Shown in pieces: positions 37,922 to 46,417 of a stretch of 64,000 nucleotides of DNA (positions are counted from its first letter, which is position 1; each line of letters begins with the position of its first letter). This DNA is from Gramella sp. MT6. Its GTDB lineage: Bacteria > Bacteroidota > Bacteroidia > Flavobacteriales > Flavobacteriaceae. The notes below the pieces were generated by a model. That model saw only the letters and a list, made by a program, of their open reading frames with translations, ran no database searches and was not told where the DNA came from. The DNA is taken from the NCBI RefSeq assembly GCF_019357415.1, contig NZ_CP048410.1, positions 3,684,501 to 3,748,500 on the forward strand, read 5' to 3'. A program made the translations under genes and the position numbers.

Positions 37922-38674
37922 ATGATAAAAGCTGTGATCATCGACGATGAATTAAATGCCCAGAGTTTACTGGAAAAAACCCTGGATAGATATTTCCCAA
38001 ATAAATTCAATATTGCAGGTAAGTGCAATTCAGTAGACACAGGGGTTCTGGCGATTAAAGAACATGAACCAGACCTCGTGTTTTTAGACATACAAATGCC
38101 CGAAAAAAATGGTTTCGAATTATTCAAGTATTTCGATGTTATAAATTTTGAGGTCATCTTCACTACAGCTTATAATCAATTTGCCATTAAAGCGATCAAG
38201 CGCAGTGCGCTGGATTATTTACTGAAACCTATAAATCATCTCGAACTTGCTGAAGCCATTAAAAGGTTTGAATCTAAAAAGACCGGCAGTTCTGCTCAGA
38301 AAAAACTTTCTTTACTACTCGAGAACCTGAATGTAAATGACCAGAACGTGAGTAAGATCGCTTTTCCTACTGTGGATGGTTTTGAACTCGTACATTCCAA
38401 TCAAATCTTATATTGCAAAGCAGAGAGCAATTATTGCTGCATAAAGAAAATTGACGGTTGCACTAAAACGGCTGCGAAGACCTTAAAATTTGTAGAAGAG
38501 ATCCTTCCTGCCAATTCCTTTAAAAGGATACACAAAAGCTATGTTCTCAATTTAAATTATGTGGTTAGATACCATAAGGCCAATAAAGAAGTTGAATTAA
38601 CCAATGGAGAGAAACTTCCTGTCTCTTTCCGCAAAGAAGAAGAATTTATCAATGCGATTCTGCAAAACCACTAG
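37922..38674 (+). CDS. LytTR-family response regulator
   Basis: 250 residues: receiver domain (D8-D9, phosphorylation site D56 in F-L-D-I-Q-M-P, K in L-L-K-P-I) and LytTR DNA-binding domain from about residue 140 with F-K-R-I-H-K-S-Y-V-L-N. Its 3' end overlaps the start of the propeller-sensor kinase gene by 23 bases, so the pair is translationally coupled. TAGTTTTA (37910-37917) right before the ATG could be a -7 element of a nearly leaderless transcript. It is the second LytTR system of the window and not a close copy of the first. Confidence 0.9.
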   Translation: MIKAVIIDDELNAQSLLEKTLDRYFPNKFNIAGKCNSVDTGVLAIKEHEPDLVFLDIQMPEKNGFELFKYFDVINFEVIFTTAYNQFAIKAIKRSALDYLLKPINHLELAEAIKRFESKKTGSSAQKKLSLLLENLNVNDQNVSKIAFPTVDGFELVHSNQILYCKAESNYCCIKKIDGCTKTAAKTLKFVEEILPANSFKRIHKSYVLNLNYVVRYHKANKEVELTNGEKLPVSFRKEEEFINAILQNH

Positions 38675-41630
38675 ACTTTTCTTCTTACTCTTTTTATGGT
38701 TTAATATTGCGTTCTCTCAAAATTTTCCCAGCAAAAATTATAACGCTGCCAGTGAGTTGCCAAACAATACCGTTAGAGCCCTATTGTTGGACAGCGATAA
38801 TGTACTCTGGATTGGCACCGATAACGGGGTGGTAAAAAAGGAGAACGATGTTTTTAAATACTTTTTTGAAGAGGATGGCTTGGCCCTGAACAGTTGCTGG
38901 GCAATTGCTGAAGACAGGAATAAGAACCTGTGGTTTGGTAGTTATGGCGAAGGTATAAGTATTTATAATGGCGCGAAATTCCGGGTAATATCAGAGAAAG
39001 ATGGACTGGCTCATAATGAGGTCACCAAGCTATTCTCTCATAAGGACCACATGTTTATTGGCACCAGCGACGGGGTTTCCCTAGTCAACATTAACAACTA
39101 TGACGTTCACACCTTTAATATTCCGGAAAGCGAGAAATTGTTTAGAGTTCAGAACTTTTTTGAGGTCAAGGAACAAATTTATGTGGTTACCTATAGATCT
39201 GGCATTTATAAAATTTCAGGAAAGGACAATGAAAAGGTTCTAACCAAGGTCAATAACGACGATTATGTTTATTCCGTATTAAAAAATAATGACAGCATCT
39301 ACATCAGTAAAAAAGGCTTTTTCAGGAAAACTACGCTTACAGATTATTTAAAAAAGGGCGATACTATATCTTCGAAAAAACTTGGATATTCAATTATCTG
39401 GGATTACATAAAAACCAGGGATCAGAAAATTTTTGCGGCTGGCTGGGGTATATATGATACTAGTGGAGGGATTTATGAGGTCCAAAATGATGAACTAATT
39501 TCAAGGGCTTCAGACTTCAATATTTTCAGTAAAGAAGTGATCTCCCTTGCTTATGATGATAAATTTGAAAAGTTATACGTAGGTACCAGGGATGCTGGTT
39601 TGTTTGAAATCAAATTAGATCCTCTGGTAAAATTCCATAGAACTGAAGGTAAAAATATCATAGGCTTTGCCAGGACCGGAAACACTTCCGCAGAATTATC
39701 CAGCAATGGTATTCTTATAAAAGAAAAAGAGATCAAAATTAACCTGGATCAGCTTAAAAAATGGCAGGAGGAATATATAAAAACCACAAAACAACCATTG
39801 CCAAAACATGAAGATTCCTTTTACGAATTAGATTATTCCACCAGGGCCAGGGATATTCAGTTTTACGACATTAAAACTTACAAAGACGTTTATTGGGTAA
39901 ATACTAATATTGGGATATTCGCTATTGAGGAAAACGGAAAATTGCATCGATACCTGCCTCTACATTCAGAAGAGATCAACTTTACAATAAACGGAGATCT
40001 CATTGAAACTCATCCTTATGGTGGCGTAAGAGTCTACCAGGATCTGAACAAATTTGAGTATACCCACTTTTTACAGGATCATCCCGAAACACCTACCTTG
40101 GTGGTCAATAGCTTACAAACAAACCGTAAGACCTATTTTCTTTCGGTTTTCTCAGGACTTTATGCCTGGGAGAAGGATGAATTTAGCTCCTATATTCAAA
40201 GCGGAAGATGGAAAGAAAAAAAATTGAGACATATCACTTCCTTAGGAAAAAACCTCGCTATCTCTAATGAGTTTGGGGATGTATTCATTGTTAATGATGG
40301 AAAATCATTTGAAATCTTAAAGAAAATACCACGGGCAAAAATTGAGGGTAATACGATTTCATTCCTTAAGGAATACCAGGGAAGTTTGTTGATAGGAACT
40401 GAAAAAGGACTAAGCCTTTATAAAGATGATAGGTTTATATACTTAAATGAGGAACAGGGCCTGAAACAGCCATTTCTTAGCGGAGAAGTAGATGGAAACA
40501 GGTTAGTTATTGGAAGCAAGGATGGTTATTACACCATTGATCTTAACCGGGTAAGCGATGCCGAACCTTTGGTAAATGATCTGAATATCAAGGAAATTTT
40601 TATCAATAACAATGAGTTCGCATACGAAGAGTTCACTGGAGAAACGGAGATTGACCTGCCGTATGACCAGAATACTGTATTGCTGAAATTTAGCACCAAT
40701 GCACATCCTTATCCTCATAAATTACGTTATCAATATCGTTTGAATAATAGTGAGAACTGGAGTCGTCCCTTTCCAGAACCACAAATATTTCTGCCTTTTT
40801 TACCATCAAAAGATTACGAGGTTGATGTGAGGGTCTTAGATAAAAGCACTGGTTTAAGTTATACACAGTCTCTATTAAATATGGCGATTTTACCTCCATT
40901 CTATAAATCCTGGTGGTTTCTTTTAATCGTGATGTCCACAATTTCACTATTGATTTTTAGCATCTATAAATTTCAGATACGGCAAACCCGGAATTTTGAA
41001 ATGCAAAAGAGACTTATCCAGAAACGATTTGAAGAAACAAAAATGGAAGCTCTCCTGGCGCAGATGAATCCGCATTTTATCTTCAATGCGATGAATTCCA
41101 TACAGAATTATATCATGGACAGCGATATAGATAACGCCACCATTTTCCTGGGTGATTTTGCCAAATTAATTCGGCTCAACCTCGATCACTGCACCAAACC
41201 TAGTATTTTATTAGTCGAGGAAATTGAATATTTACGATCTTATATCCGTATCGAAAATACCAGGTTCAATAATAAAATTGAAGTGGTAATGAGCATAGAT
41301 CCTGAAATTGATACCTACGAGGTGGAGATCCCTACAATGATATTGCAAACCTTTGTGGAAAATGTATTTGTACACGCATTCCCCGGTGATATTAAAGATC
41401 CCAGGTTAGAAATTTCCTTTAAGCTATTGACAGAGGATCTGCTACAATGTAAAATTCAAGACAACGGTATTGGCTTTACTTCAGGTACAACTAATAAATT
41501 GCATGATTCAAAAGGGGTGCGCCTCGTCCAGGAGCGACTGGCGTTACTAGGTTATAATGTAGAGGAGGCCGTTCGCATAAATTCCAAAAAAAACAAAGGA
41601 ACTACAGTCATCATTACCTTAGAGATATAA
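38652..41630 (+). CDS. Propeller-domain sensor histidine kinase (LytS class)
   Basis: 992 residues from ATG 38652, chosen because it gives a proper signal peptide (R-F-C-K-T-T-R then a hydrophobic stretch ending F-S-Q). The longer reading from 38604 buries it. A large periplasmic part has repeated L-W-I-G-T-x-N-G-V and L-W-F-G-S-Y-G-E-G-style two-component propeller blades, then a Y_Y_Y-type beta domain (about 660-745), a membrane helix (about 755-777), a coiled coil and a His_kinase domain with H808 (Q-M-N-P-H-F-I-F-N). This is the sensor build of the hybrid polysaccharide sensors of Bacteroidota, but with LytS-type output and a separate regulator. The ligand is unknown. Confidence 0.9.
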   Translation: MRFCKTTRLFFLLFLWFNIAFSQNFPSKNYNAASELPNNTVRALLLDSDNVLWIGTDNGVVKKENDVFKYFFEEDGLALNSCWAIAEDRNKNLWFGSYGEGISIYNGAKFRVISEKDGLAHNEVTKLFSHKDHMFIGTSDGVSLVNINNYDVHTFNIPESEKLFRVQNFFEVKEQIYVVTYRSGIYKISGKDNEKVLTKVNNDDYVYSVLKNNDSIYISKKGFFRKTTLTDYLKKGDTISSKKLGYSIIWDYIKTRDQKIFAAGWGIYDTSGGIYEVQNDELISRASDFNIFSKEVISLAYDDKFEKLYVGTRDAGLFEIKLDPLVKFHRTEGKNIIGFARTGNTSAELSSNGILIKEKEIKINLDQLKKWQEEYIKTTKQPLPKHEDSFYELDYSTRARDIQFYDIKTYKDVYWVNTNIGIFAIEENGKLHRYLPLHSEEINFTINGDLIETHPYGGVRVYQDLNKFEYTHFLQDHPETPTLVVNSLQTNRKTYFLSVFSGLYAWEKDEFSSYIQSGRWKEKKLRHITSLGKNLAISNEFGDVFIVNDGKSFEILKKIPRAKIEGNTISFLKEYQGSLLIGTEKGLSLYKDDRFIYLNEEQGLKQPFLSGEVDGNRLVIGSKDGYYTIDLNRVSDAEPLVNDLNIKEIFINNNEFAYEEFTGETEIDLPYDQNTVLLKFSTNAHPYPHKLRYQYRLNNSENWSRPFPEPQIFLPFLPSKDYEVDVRVLDKSTGLSYTQSLLNMAILPPFYKSWWFLLIVMSTISLLIFSIYKFQIRQTRNFEMQKRLIQKRFEETKMEALLAQMNPHFIFNAMNSIQNYIMDSDIDNATIFLGDFAKLIRLNLDHCTKPSILLVEEIEYLRSYIRIENTRFNNKIEVVMSIDPEIDTYEVEIPTMILQTFVENVFVHAFPGDIKDPRLEISFKLLTEDLLQCKIQDNGIGFTSGTTNKLHDSKGVRLVQERLALLGYNVEEAVRINSKKNKGTTVIITLEI

Positions 41631-41863
41631 CGTTTACTGCCAAAATCCACACGTTTACTAAACGGGCAGAATTGATCTTAACAAAATATTTAGTTTTATA
41701 AAAAAATTAGGGCAAGTGGCAGCTACACCTAAATTGGGGTTGCTTTAAGAATTGAGATTATGGGTAGGGTTGTAATTTCATATTTAAGCTATGGTGGCAG
41801 TCACTTCTCTAATCTTTTTATCCAGAGATCATCCAAACTAACCAATCTATTTTTTCAAGCCAA

Positions 41864-41899
41864 AAGCCATTAACGATCAAATTCGTTGATGGTTTTTTT
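41864..41899 (+). terminator. Terminator of the LytTR/propeller-kinase operon
   Basis: A 13-bp stem (AAGCCATTAACGA at 41864-41876, TCGTTGATGGTTT at 41883-41895, two G-T wobbles), 6-base loop and a run of seven T. It is a textbook intrinsic terminator, although 230 bases after the stop codon, which implies a long 3' untranslated region. Confidence 0.8.
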
Positions 41900-42036
41900 A
41901 TTACGAGGACTCTGCAAAGAGTTAGAGTAAGCTTTATTCAGGTTAAAGAAAATTAATAAAGATGATTTAAAATATCATCCAGGTGGAAATCTTAAGAATT
42001 AAACTAAAGAACCAGGTATACTTTGTTTAAAACAAA

Positions 42037-42068
42037 AAACCCGCAATTTTCATTGCGGGTTTTCTTTT
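42037..42068 (-). terminator. Probable original tRNA-Ser terminator, left behind by integration
   Basis: A perfect 11-bp stem (AAACCCGCAAT / ATTGCGGGTTT, 42037-42047 and 42052-42062) with T runs on both sides. It directly adjoins the displaced tRNA-Ser 3' end at 42069-42090. Before insertion of the element this hairpin would have followed the tRNA gene on the minus strand. Confidence 0.7.
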
Positions 42069-42090
42069 GCGGAGAAAGAGGTATTTGAAC
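42069..42090. repeat. Left attachment site (displaced tRNA-Ser 3' end)
   Basis: GCGGAGAAAGAGG, then T-ATT-T-GAAC. It matches the tRNA-Ser 3' end at 47691-47712 except for two bases (positions 14 and 18). It is the acceptor stem plus T arm only, with no anticodon half, so it is a remnant and not a tRNA gene. Confidence 0.85.
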
Positions 42091-42200
42091 TATATAATTT
42101 TAGATATAGCCTATTTTAAATAAACCCTTAATTAACAGGGGTTTGTTGATAATTACAACTATTATTTATATCCTCAACCGTTATTAAATTATATCTTTAC

Positions 42201-42220
42201 TGTCAACTATTCTGTCAACT
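42201..42220 (+). repeat. Left paired arm-type repeats (candidate integrase sites)
   Basis: Two copies of TGTCAACT at 42201-42208 and 42213-42220, spaced by 12 bases centre to centre. The same paired layout recurs at 47628-47647 in the same orientation. They lie 10-30 bases ahead of the integrase start, so integrase binding here could also repress its own gene. Confidence 0.6.
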
Positions 42221-42230
42221 GGTAAAAGTT

Positions 42231-43505
42231 ATGAGATCAACATTTAATTTGAAAGAACCCAAGAAAGATGGGGATTCCCTAATACTCTTTTCAGCTTACT
42301 TCAAAAACGAAGGAAGAAAATTTGTCTACTCTACCGGAGAAGTGATTAATCCTATCGATTGGGACTTTGAAAATAGACAGCCAAAGAACCTCAACGGGAG
42401 AACTGCAAAGTCAGATCAACAAAGAACTATTAAAAGACAGCTAGACAGGTATTCCAACTTCTTTACTGATACTGTAAACTCATTTAAGCTTTCAAATAGA
42501 GAGCTATTAATAGTTGACATAAAAGATGAATTTGATATTGAATTTAAACGTACTAAGGCAATCTCAAATAAGTTTTTCAGCGTTTATGATAGTTTTCTGT
42601 ATATGAAGAAAAGTGATTTCACAGATGAAGCCAATTCTGAAACTACCATAAAGCGATACGAATACAATAAAAAGTTATTAGAAGACTTTCAGGACCACAG
42701 GAAGAAAAAGATTCATTTCAACCAGATTAATCAAAGCTTTTATAACAAATTCATTCAGTATTGTATTGAAGAAAAAAAACATTCAGCCAATACACTTAGA
42801 AGAAATGTTGGTCTATTAAAAACATTCCTTTATTGGGCTTTAGAAAATAATCACACCTACAAAACAGATTTTCAGAAATTCAAAGCACCTAAAGCTCAAC
42901 AAACTGATGAAATTGCCTTAACAATCGATCAGGTTGAAAAAGTATTTGAATATGACCTAAGTAAAAAACCAAAATTAGAACGTGTAAGGGACTTATTTGT
43001 ATTTGGCTGTGTAACAGGTCTAAGAATAAGTAATTACTCTAAAATCAAGAAGAATGACATTCAGAACGGCAATATAAAAGTTAGGGATCAGAAGAATAAA
43101 GATAAGTCCTTAGAAATTCCACTTAATGACTTCTCAAATTACATTCTGAAAAAGTACGATTATAAGTTACCTACTATTTCTACCCAAAAATTCAATTCTT
43201 ATATCAAAGATGTTTTTGAAGAAATGGAATACAAAGACCGATTAAAGAAAACTATTAAGATAGGCAAAGACCTTATCGAAAAAGAAAATTTCTTCTATGA
43301 AAGAATCTCTTCACATACAGCACGAAGAAGCTTTATAACAATAATGAAAAATAAAAAGATTCCCGATAAAATTATTATGGGATATACCGGACATAGGAGT
43401 TTAGAAGTATTCAACAAATACTATAAACCTAATAACGAAGACAAAAAGGATTTTATGCAAACAGTATGGAAAATGAAAAATTCACCATTAAAAAAAGCTG
43501 AGTAA
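42231..43505 (+). CDS. Tyrosine site-specific integrase
   Basis: 424 residues of the Bacteroidota tyrosine-recombinase type. An N-terminal arm-binding domain (1-100), a SAM-like core-binding domain (about 115-215) and the catalytic domain with R265 (V-T-G-L-R-I-S), H362-x2-R365 (S-H-T-A-R-R-S-F), H388 (G-H-R-S) and the nucleophile Y397 (N-K-Y-Y-K). All catalytic residues are present, so the enzyme should be active. It sits at the left end of the element, as integrases usually do, reading inward from the attachment site. Its stop overlaps the start of the next gene by one base. Confidence 0.93.
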   Translation: MRSTFNLKEPKKDGDSLILFSAYFKNEGRKFVYSTGEVINPIDWDFENRQPKNLNGRTAKSDQQRTIKRQLDRYSNFFTDTVNSFKLSNRELLIVDIKDEFDIEFKRTKAISNKFFSVYDSFLYMKKSDFTDEANSETTIKRYEYNKKLLEDFQDHRKKKIHFNQINQSFYNKFIQYCIEEKKHSANTLRRNVGLLKTFLYWALENNHTYKTDFQKFKAPKAQQTDEIALTIDQVEKVFEYDLSKKPKLERVRDLFVFGCVTGLRISNYSKIKKNDIQNGNIKVRDQKNKDKSLEIPLNDFSNYILKKYDYKLPTISTQKFNSYIKDVFEEMEYKDRLKKTIKIGKDLIEKENFFYERISSHTARRSFITIMKNKKIPDKIIMGYTGHRSLEVFNKYYKPNNEDKKDFMQTVWKMKNSPLKKAE

Positions 43506-44869
43506 TGCATAGAAGAAAAAAGTTATTTGTTGATAAAGTAGAAGAAATAAGTTTTTGTGGCAATCAAATGTTTCAATTTACAGGGGGTGAATACGAAATT
43601 CCCTTTTCGATACAACCTACCGATTGTGCGCATAATTTTGAGAATTGCGAAAGCTGCAGGGAAAATCATGAATTATTGATGAAAGAGATTAGACCATTAA
43701 CTGATAAATTTCCATTTTGCTGCGAACAGCATGCAAAACTGACTGAGTTTCCCGATTTTAATATTGAGGATTATAAAAACTTAGACAAAGAAATTGCCGA
43801 TAAAGTATATTTCACTCATCATCACATTATAGATCGAATCGATAATGAAGATTGGTATGAAGATATTACTGACTATATAGCTTATGTAACTGAGAGTATT
43901 GGAACATTACCCCCCCAATATGGTGGATCATTTCAATTAGGAAGTTACTTTTTGTATGTACTGGAATTAATTAGAACTGTTGAAAATAGTATAACGTCAG
44001 ATGAAATCTCTAAAAAAGAAATCAAAATAAGAATTGAAAAAATAAAGGCTTTCATCAATAGTTTCAGAAAAGACAACCCTGAGAATAAAAACCCAGATCT
44101 GAATCTTTTACTAAGCACCTATCATAAATGGTACAAAATTTTCCCATTTGAGCTTACTTATTTCAATAATATAAGAGAAAGATATAGAACTAATATCCCA
44201 ATTCTTGCAGAGCCATTTCATTTAAACAGGTATTCGAATGTAAAGGTTGCTAAACTTCATACTAAAGAATCTCTAACTCAATCATTAATAGATACTACAA
44301 AGAATATTTTAAGCCAGGTGAATGGTAATTCACTACTAAAGGCAGGCTTGTTAACAGATACTGAGAAAATCAAGTATGACTTAATAATTAAAAAAAGGGA
44401 AACGGAATTATTTGAAATGCAACTCATTGACAATTCTAAACAATCCGGTTATATTAAAGTATTAAAGAAATGGTTGAAAGGTGAAAAGAAATTCATTGAT
44501 GAAATAACACCATACTTAAAAAATAAATCTCAGAAAAATAGAGAAGACAAACAGGAAATAACTGTTCTTAAATTCGCTCTATACATTTATTACATGCAAG
44601 CAGCCGGAAAGATCGAATATTTTGAAAATCATTCAAATGGTAAATTAGCAGCAATTGAAGAACTGTTGGAAGGAAGTAAGGTAATAGATACAACGGCTAA
44701 ATATTTTCAGATTGCATATAACAAAATTAGCAACCACAAGACTAACCGGATAGCTAACAATCAAATTTCTAATATATCATTTGTAGCAAAAAAGATGCTT
44801 AATAAGTATCCTGAAGCACGAAACATCGCTTTAGAAGAATTGAAATTAGCACAATCTAAAAATAGGTAA
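43505..44869 (+). CDS. Unknown protein coupled to the integrase
   Basis: 454 residues; family not recognised. The start overlaps the integrase stop (TAATG), so the two are translated together. The N-terminal 85 residues hold a Cys/His cluster (D-C-A-H-x-F-x-x-C-x-x-C-x4-H, then F-C-C-x-x-H) that looks like a zinc-binding module. The middle is helical and lysine/glutamate-rich. The C-terminal 100 residues (F-A-L-Y-I-Y-Y-M-Q-A-A-G-K, later Y-P-E-A-R-N-I-A-L-E-E-L-K) form a compact helical unit. No nuclease, relaxase or methylase motif is visible. Co-translation suggests a partner in recombination, control of excision, or mobilisation. Confidence 0.7.
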   Translation: MHRRKKLFVDKVEEISFCGNQMFQFTGGEYEIPFSIQPTDCAHNFENCESCRENHELLMKEIRPLTDKFPFCCEQHAKLTEFPDFNIEDYKNLDKEIADKVYFTHHHIIDRIDNEDWYEDITDYIAYVTESIGTLPPQYGGSFQLGSYFLYVLELIRTVENSITSDEISKKEIKIRIEKIKAFINSFRKDNPENKNPDLNLLLSTYHKWYKIFPFELTYFNNIRERYRTNIPILAEPFHLNRYSNVKVAKLHTKESLTQSLIDTTKNILSQVNGNSLLKAGLLTDTEKIKYDLIIKKRETELFEMQLIDNSKQSGYIKVLKKWLKGEKKFIDEITPYLKNKSQKNREDKQEITVLKFALYIYYMQAAGKIEYFENHSNGKLAAIEELLEGSKVIDTTAKYFQIAYNKISNHKTNRIANNQISNISFVAKKMLNKYPEARNIALEELKLAQSKNR

Positions 44870-44876
44870 CGGTATA

Positions 44877-44891
44877 ATGTAATAGTTACAT
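44877..44891. promoter_or_regulatory. Palindrome upstream of the HTH gene
   Basis: ATGTAA-TAG-TTACAT, a perfect 6-bp inverted repeat with a 3-base centre, 58 bases ahead of the HTH gene. It has the size of an operator half-site pair for a dimeric regulator. No function is proven. Confidence 0.35.
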
Positions 44892-44948
44892 CCCCCTTAC
44901 CTCAATCACTGACATATACTTTCGAAGAAATTCTAAAAGTATTTTGTC

Positions 44949-45224
44949 ATGAATAACCCATTTGAAACGCTAAACCAAAGATTAGCAAACATCGAAACTC
45001 TTCTTCTGGAGATCAAACACAAACCAGAGGATAAAGAAAAACCTGAAAACCTAACCGTAAAAGAAACAGCCAAACTTCTAAAGGTTTCTGAGCAGTCAGT
45101 TCACAACTACATCAAAAAAGGATTTATACCTGCTAAAAAAGTGGGCAGGATTCTTCTTATCAATCGTACCGATATTGATAATTCATTGGAAGGTGTGAAG
45201 TCCCTAAAATACAAACGTAGCTAA
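44949..45224 (+). CDS. HTH excisionase-like protein
   Basis: 91 residues: a short coiled coil (8-25), then a winged-helix/MerR-like DNA-binding domain (about 35-80) with L-T-V-K-E-T-A-K-L-L-K-V-S-E-Q-S-V-H-N-Y-I and the wing V-G-R-I-L-L-I-N. This is the HTH_17 type used by excisionases and small regulators in Bacteroidota integrative elements. It lies between the unknown gene and rep and probably directs excision or switches rep on. Confidence 0.85.
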   Translation: MNNPFETLNQRLANIETLLLEIKHKPEDKEKPENLTVKETAKLLKVSEQSVHNYIKKGFIPAKKVGRILLINRTDIDNSLEGVKSLKYKRS

Positions 45225-45263
45225 GATTCTTCTAACGGAATTATCCAATCAAAAATTAGGTAT

Positions 45264-46286
45264 ATGTATACATTAGCAGAAAACGGGACAGATAAAAAGG
45301 GACAGGATCACATATTTGTAACCGGTGAAGGTTCAGACCTCAGCAATAAAGAAGCCTTAAAAGGAAGGGCTAAGAGAAAAACTATTACTCAGTCTATGGC
45401 TTTAAGTCTTATAGATGTAGTTAAAGAAAAAGATGATTCTGAAAGAGAAAAAGCTTATTGGAATACATACTATTGTCAAAGTTCCATAACTACTTCAAAG
45501 GGGAAACTTTATGGTAAATATTGTAAAAATAGGTTTTGCACATTATGTTGTAGTATTCGCAAAGCGGAAATCATTAATAAATATTTACCAGTAATAAAAG
45601 AATGGGAAGATCCTCATTTTATAACCTTAACCGTAAAGTCCTGTAACCACAATCAGTTAAGATCTTATATAAGATCAATGAAGAGTACATTTAAGCGAAT
45701 CATTGAAAAGCATAAAAAGCAGGATCAGAGAGGAACGGGTGAGAAACTAATAGGTGTAAAATCTTTAGAATGCTGTTTCAATCCACAGAGAAGAACGTAT
45801 AACCCTCACTTTCATTTAATAGTTGCAAATAAGGCTATGGCAAATATAATCGTTGCCGAATGGATAAATAGAAGTAAGAAAGGAATGGTTTCACCCAAAG
45901 CGCAGTATATCCTGAAAACATTCGATGTAGAAAAAAACCTTATAGAAATTATTAAATATGGAAGTAAAATCTTTACAGAACCCGACTTAAAAAAGCGTTC
46001 CAAATCCAATGAAAATGAACGGCAGATGTATGTAGCTGCTTTAGATACGATATTAGCTGCAATGAAAGGAAAAAGAATATTCGACCGCTTTGGTTTCAAT
46101 TTACCGAAGAAAGCAAAAAATAACCTTTCGACTACTCAATTAATTAGTGATTTTAAGCAATGGGAATTTAATCCTGCCTTAGCAAATTGGCAGAATATAT
46201 ATAACGCTGAGGTACTTACAGATTATAAGCTTCCTTCAGACCTGGCTGCTATGTTATCAAATAATATTAATGGTAATATTAAATGA
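45264..46286 (+). CDS. Rolling-circle replication initiator (Rep_1-like HUH endonuclease)
   Basis: 340 residues. A Cys cluster (C87, C92, C95, C96 in K-Y-C-K-N-R-F-C-T-L-C-C) precedes strand motif F-I-T-L-T-V (119-124), the metal-binding H182-F-H184 in N-P-H-F-H-L-I-V, and the active-site block I-I-K-Y232-G-S-K235. The order and spacing match the Rep_1 family of pUB110-like plasmids, where the Tyr nicks the double-strand origin. The presence of a replication initiator in a chromosomally integrated element implies that the excised circle can copy itself. The origin was not identified. Confidence 0.85.
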   Translation: MYTLAENGTDKKGQDHIFVTGEGSDLSNKEALKGRAKRKTITQSMALSLIDVVKEKDDSEREKAYWNTYYCQSSITTSKGKLYGKYCKNRFCTLCCSIRKAEIINKYLPVIKEWEDPHFITLTVKSCNHNQLRSYIRSMKSTFKRIIEKHKKQDQRGTGEKLIGVKSLECCFNPQRRTYNPHFHLIVANKAMANIIVAEWINRSKKGMVSPKAQYILKTFDVEKNLIEIIKYGSKIFTEPDLKKRSKSNENERQMYVAALDTILAAMKGKRIFDRFGFNLPKKAKNNLSTTQLISDFKQWEFNPALANWQNIYNAEVLTDYKLPSDLAAMLSNNINGNIK

Positions 46287-46417
46287 AAGGATATAATGAA
46301 TCGGAAATGATTTAATTTCATTGAATATTAAAGTTATATTGCCATTTGGCTTAAGTTTTAATTAAAATTAAAGAATTACTCTTCAAAACATTTCAGCAAT
46401 TGACAGAATCAAAAAGA

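Larger units (their letters stand above)
41631..42068. other. Intergenic region with two terminators
   Basis: About 440 bases between the kinase gene and the left end of the integrative element. It carries the kinase terminator (41864-41899) and the displaced tRNA-Ser terminator (42037-42068). A 37-codon frame at 41760-41873 was considered and not accepted. Confidence 0.6.

Noticed and set aside
38604..38651. Earlier start of the propeller kinase
   Set aside because: The extra 16 residues would precede and spoil an otherwise clean signal peptide and lie inside the regulator's coding end.
41760..41873. 37-codon open frame (starts M-G-R-V-V-I-S-Y) before the kinase terminator
   Set aside because: No recognisable composition, its end runs into the terminator stem, and nothing supports a ribosome site. 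It more likely belongs to a 3' untranslated region.
42069..42090. Possible second tRNA gene
   Set aside because: Only the acceptor and T-arm half is present, with two changes. It is the displaced attachment copy.
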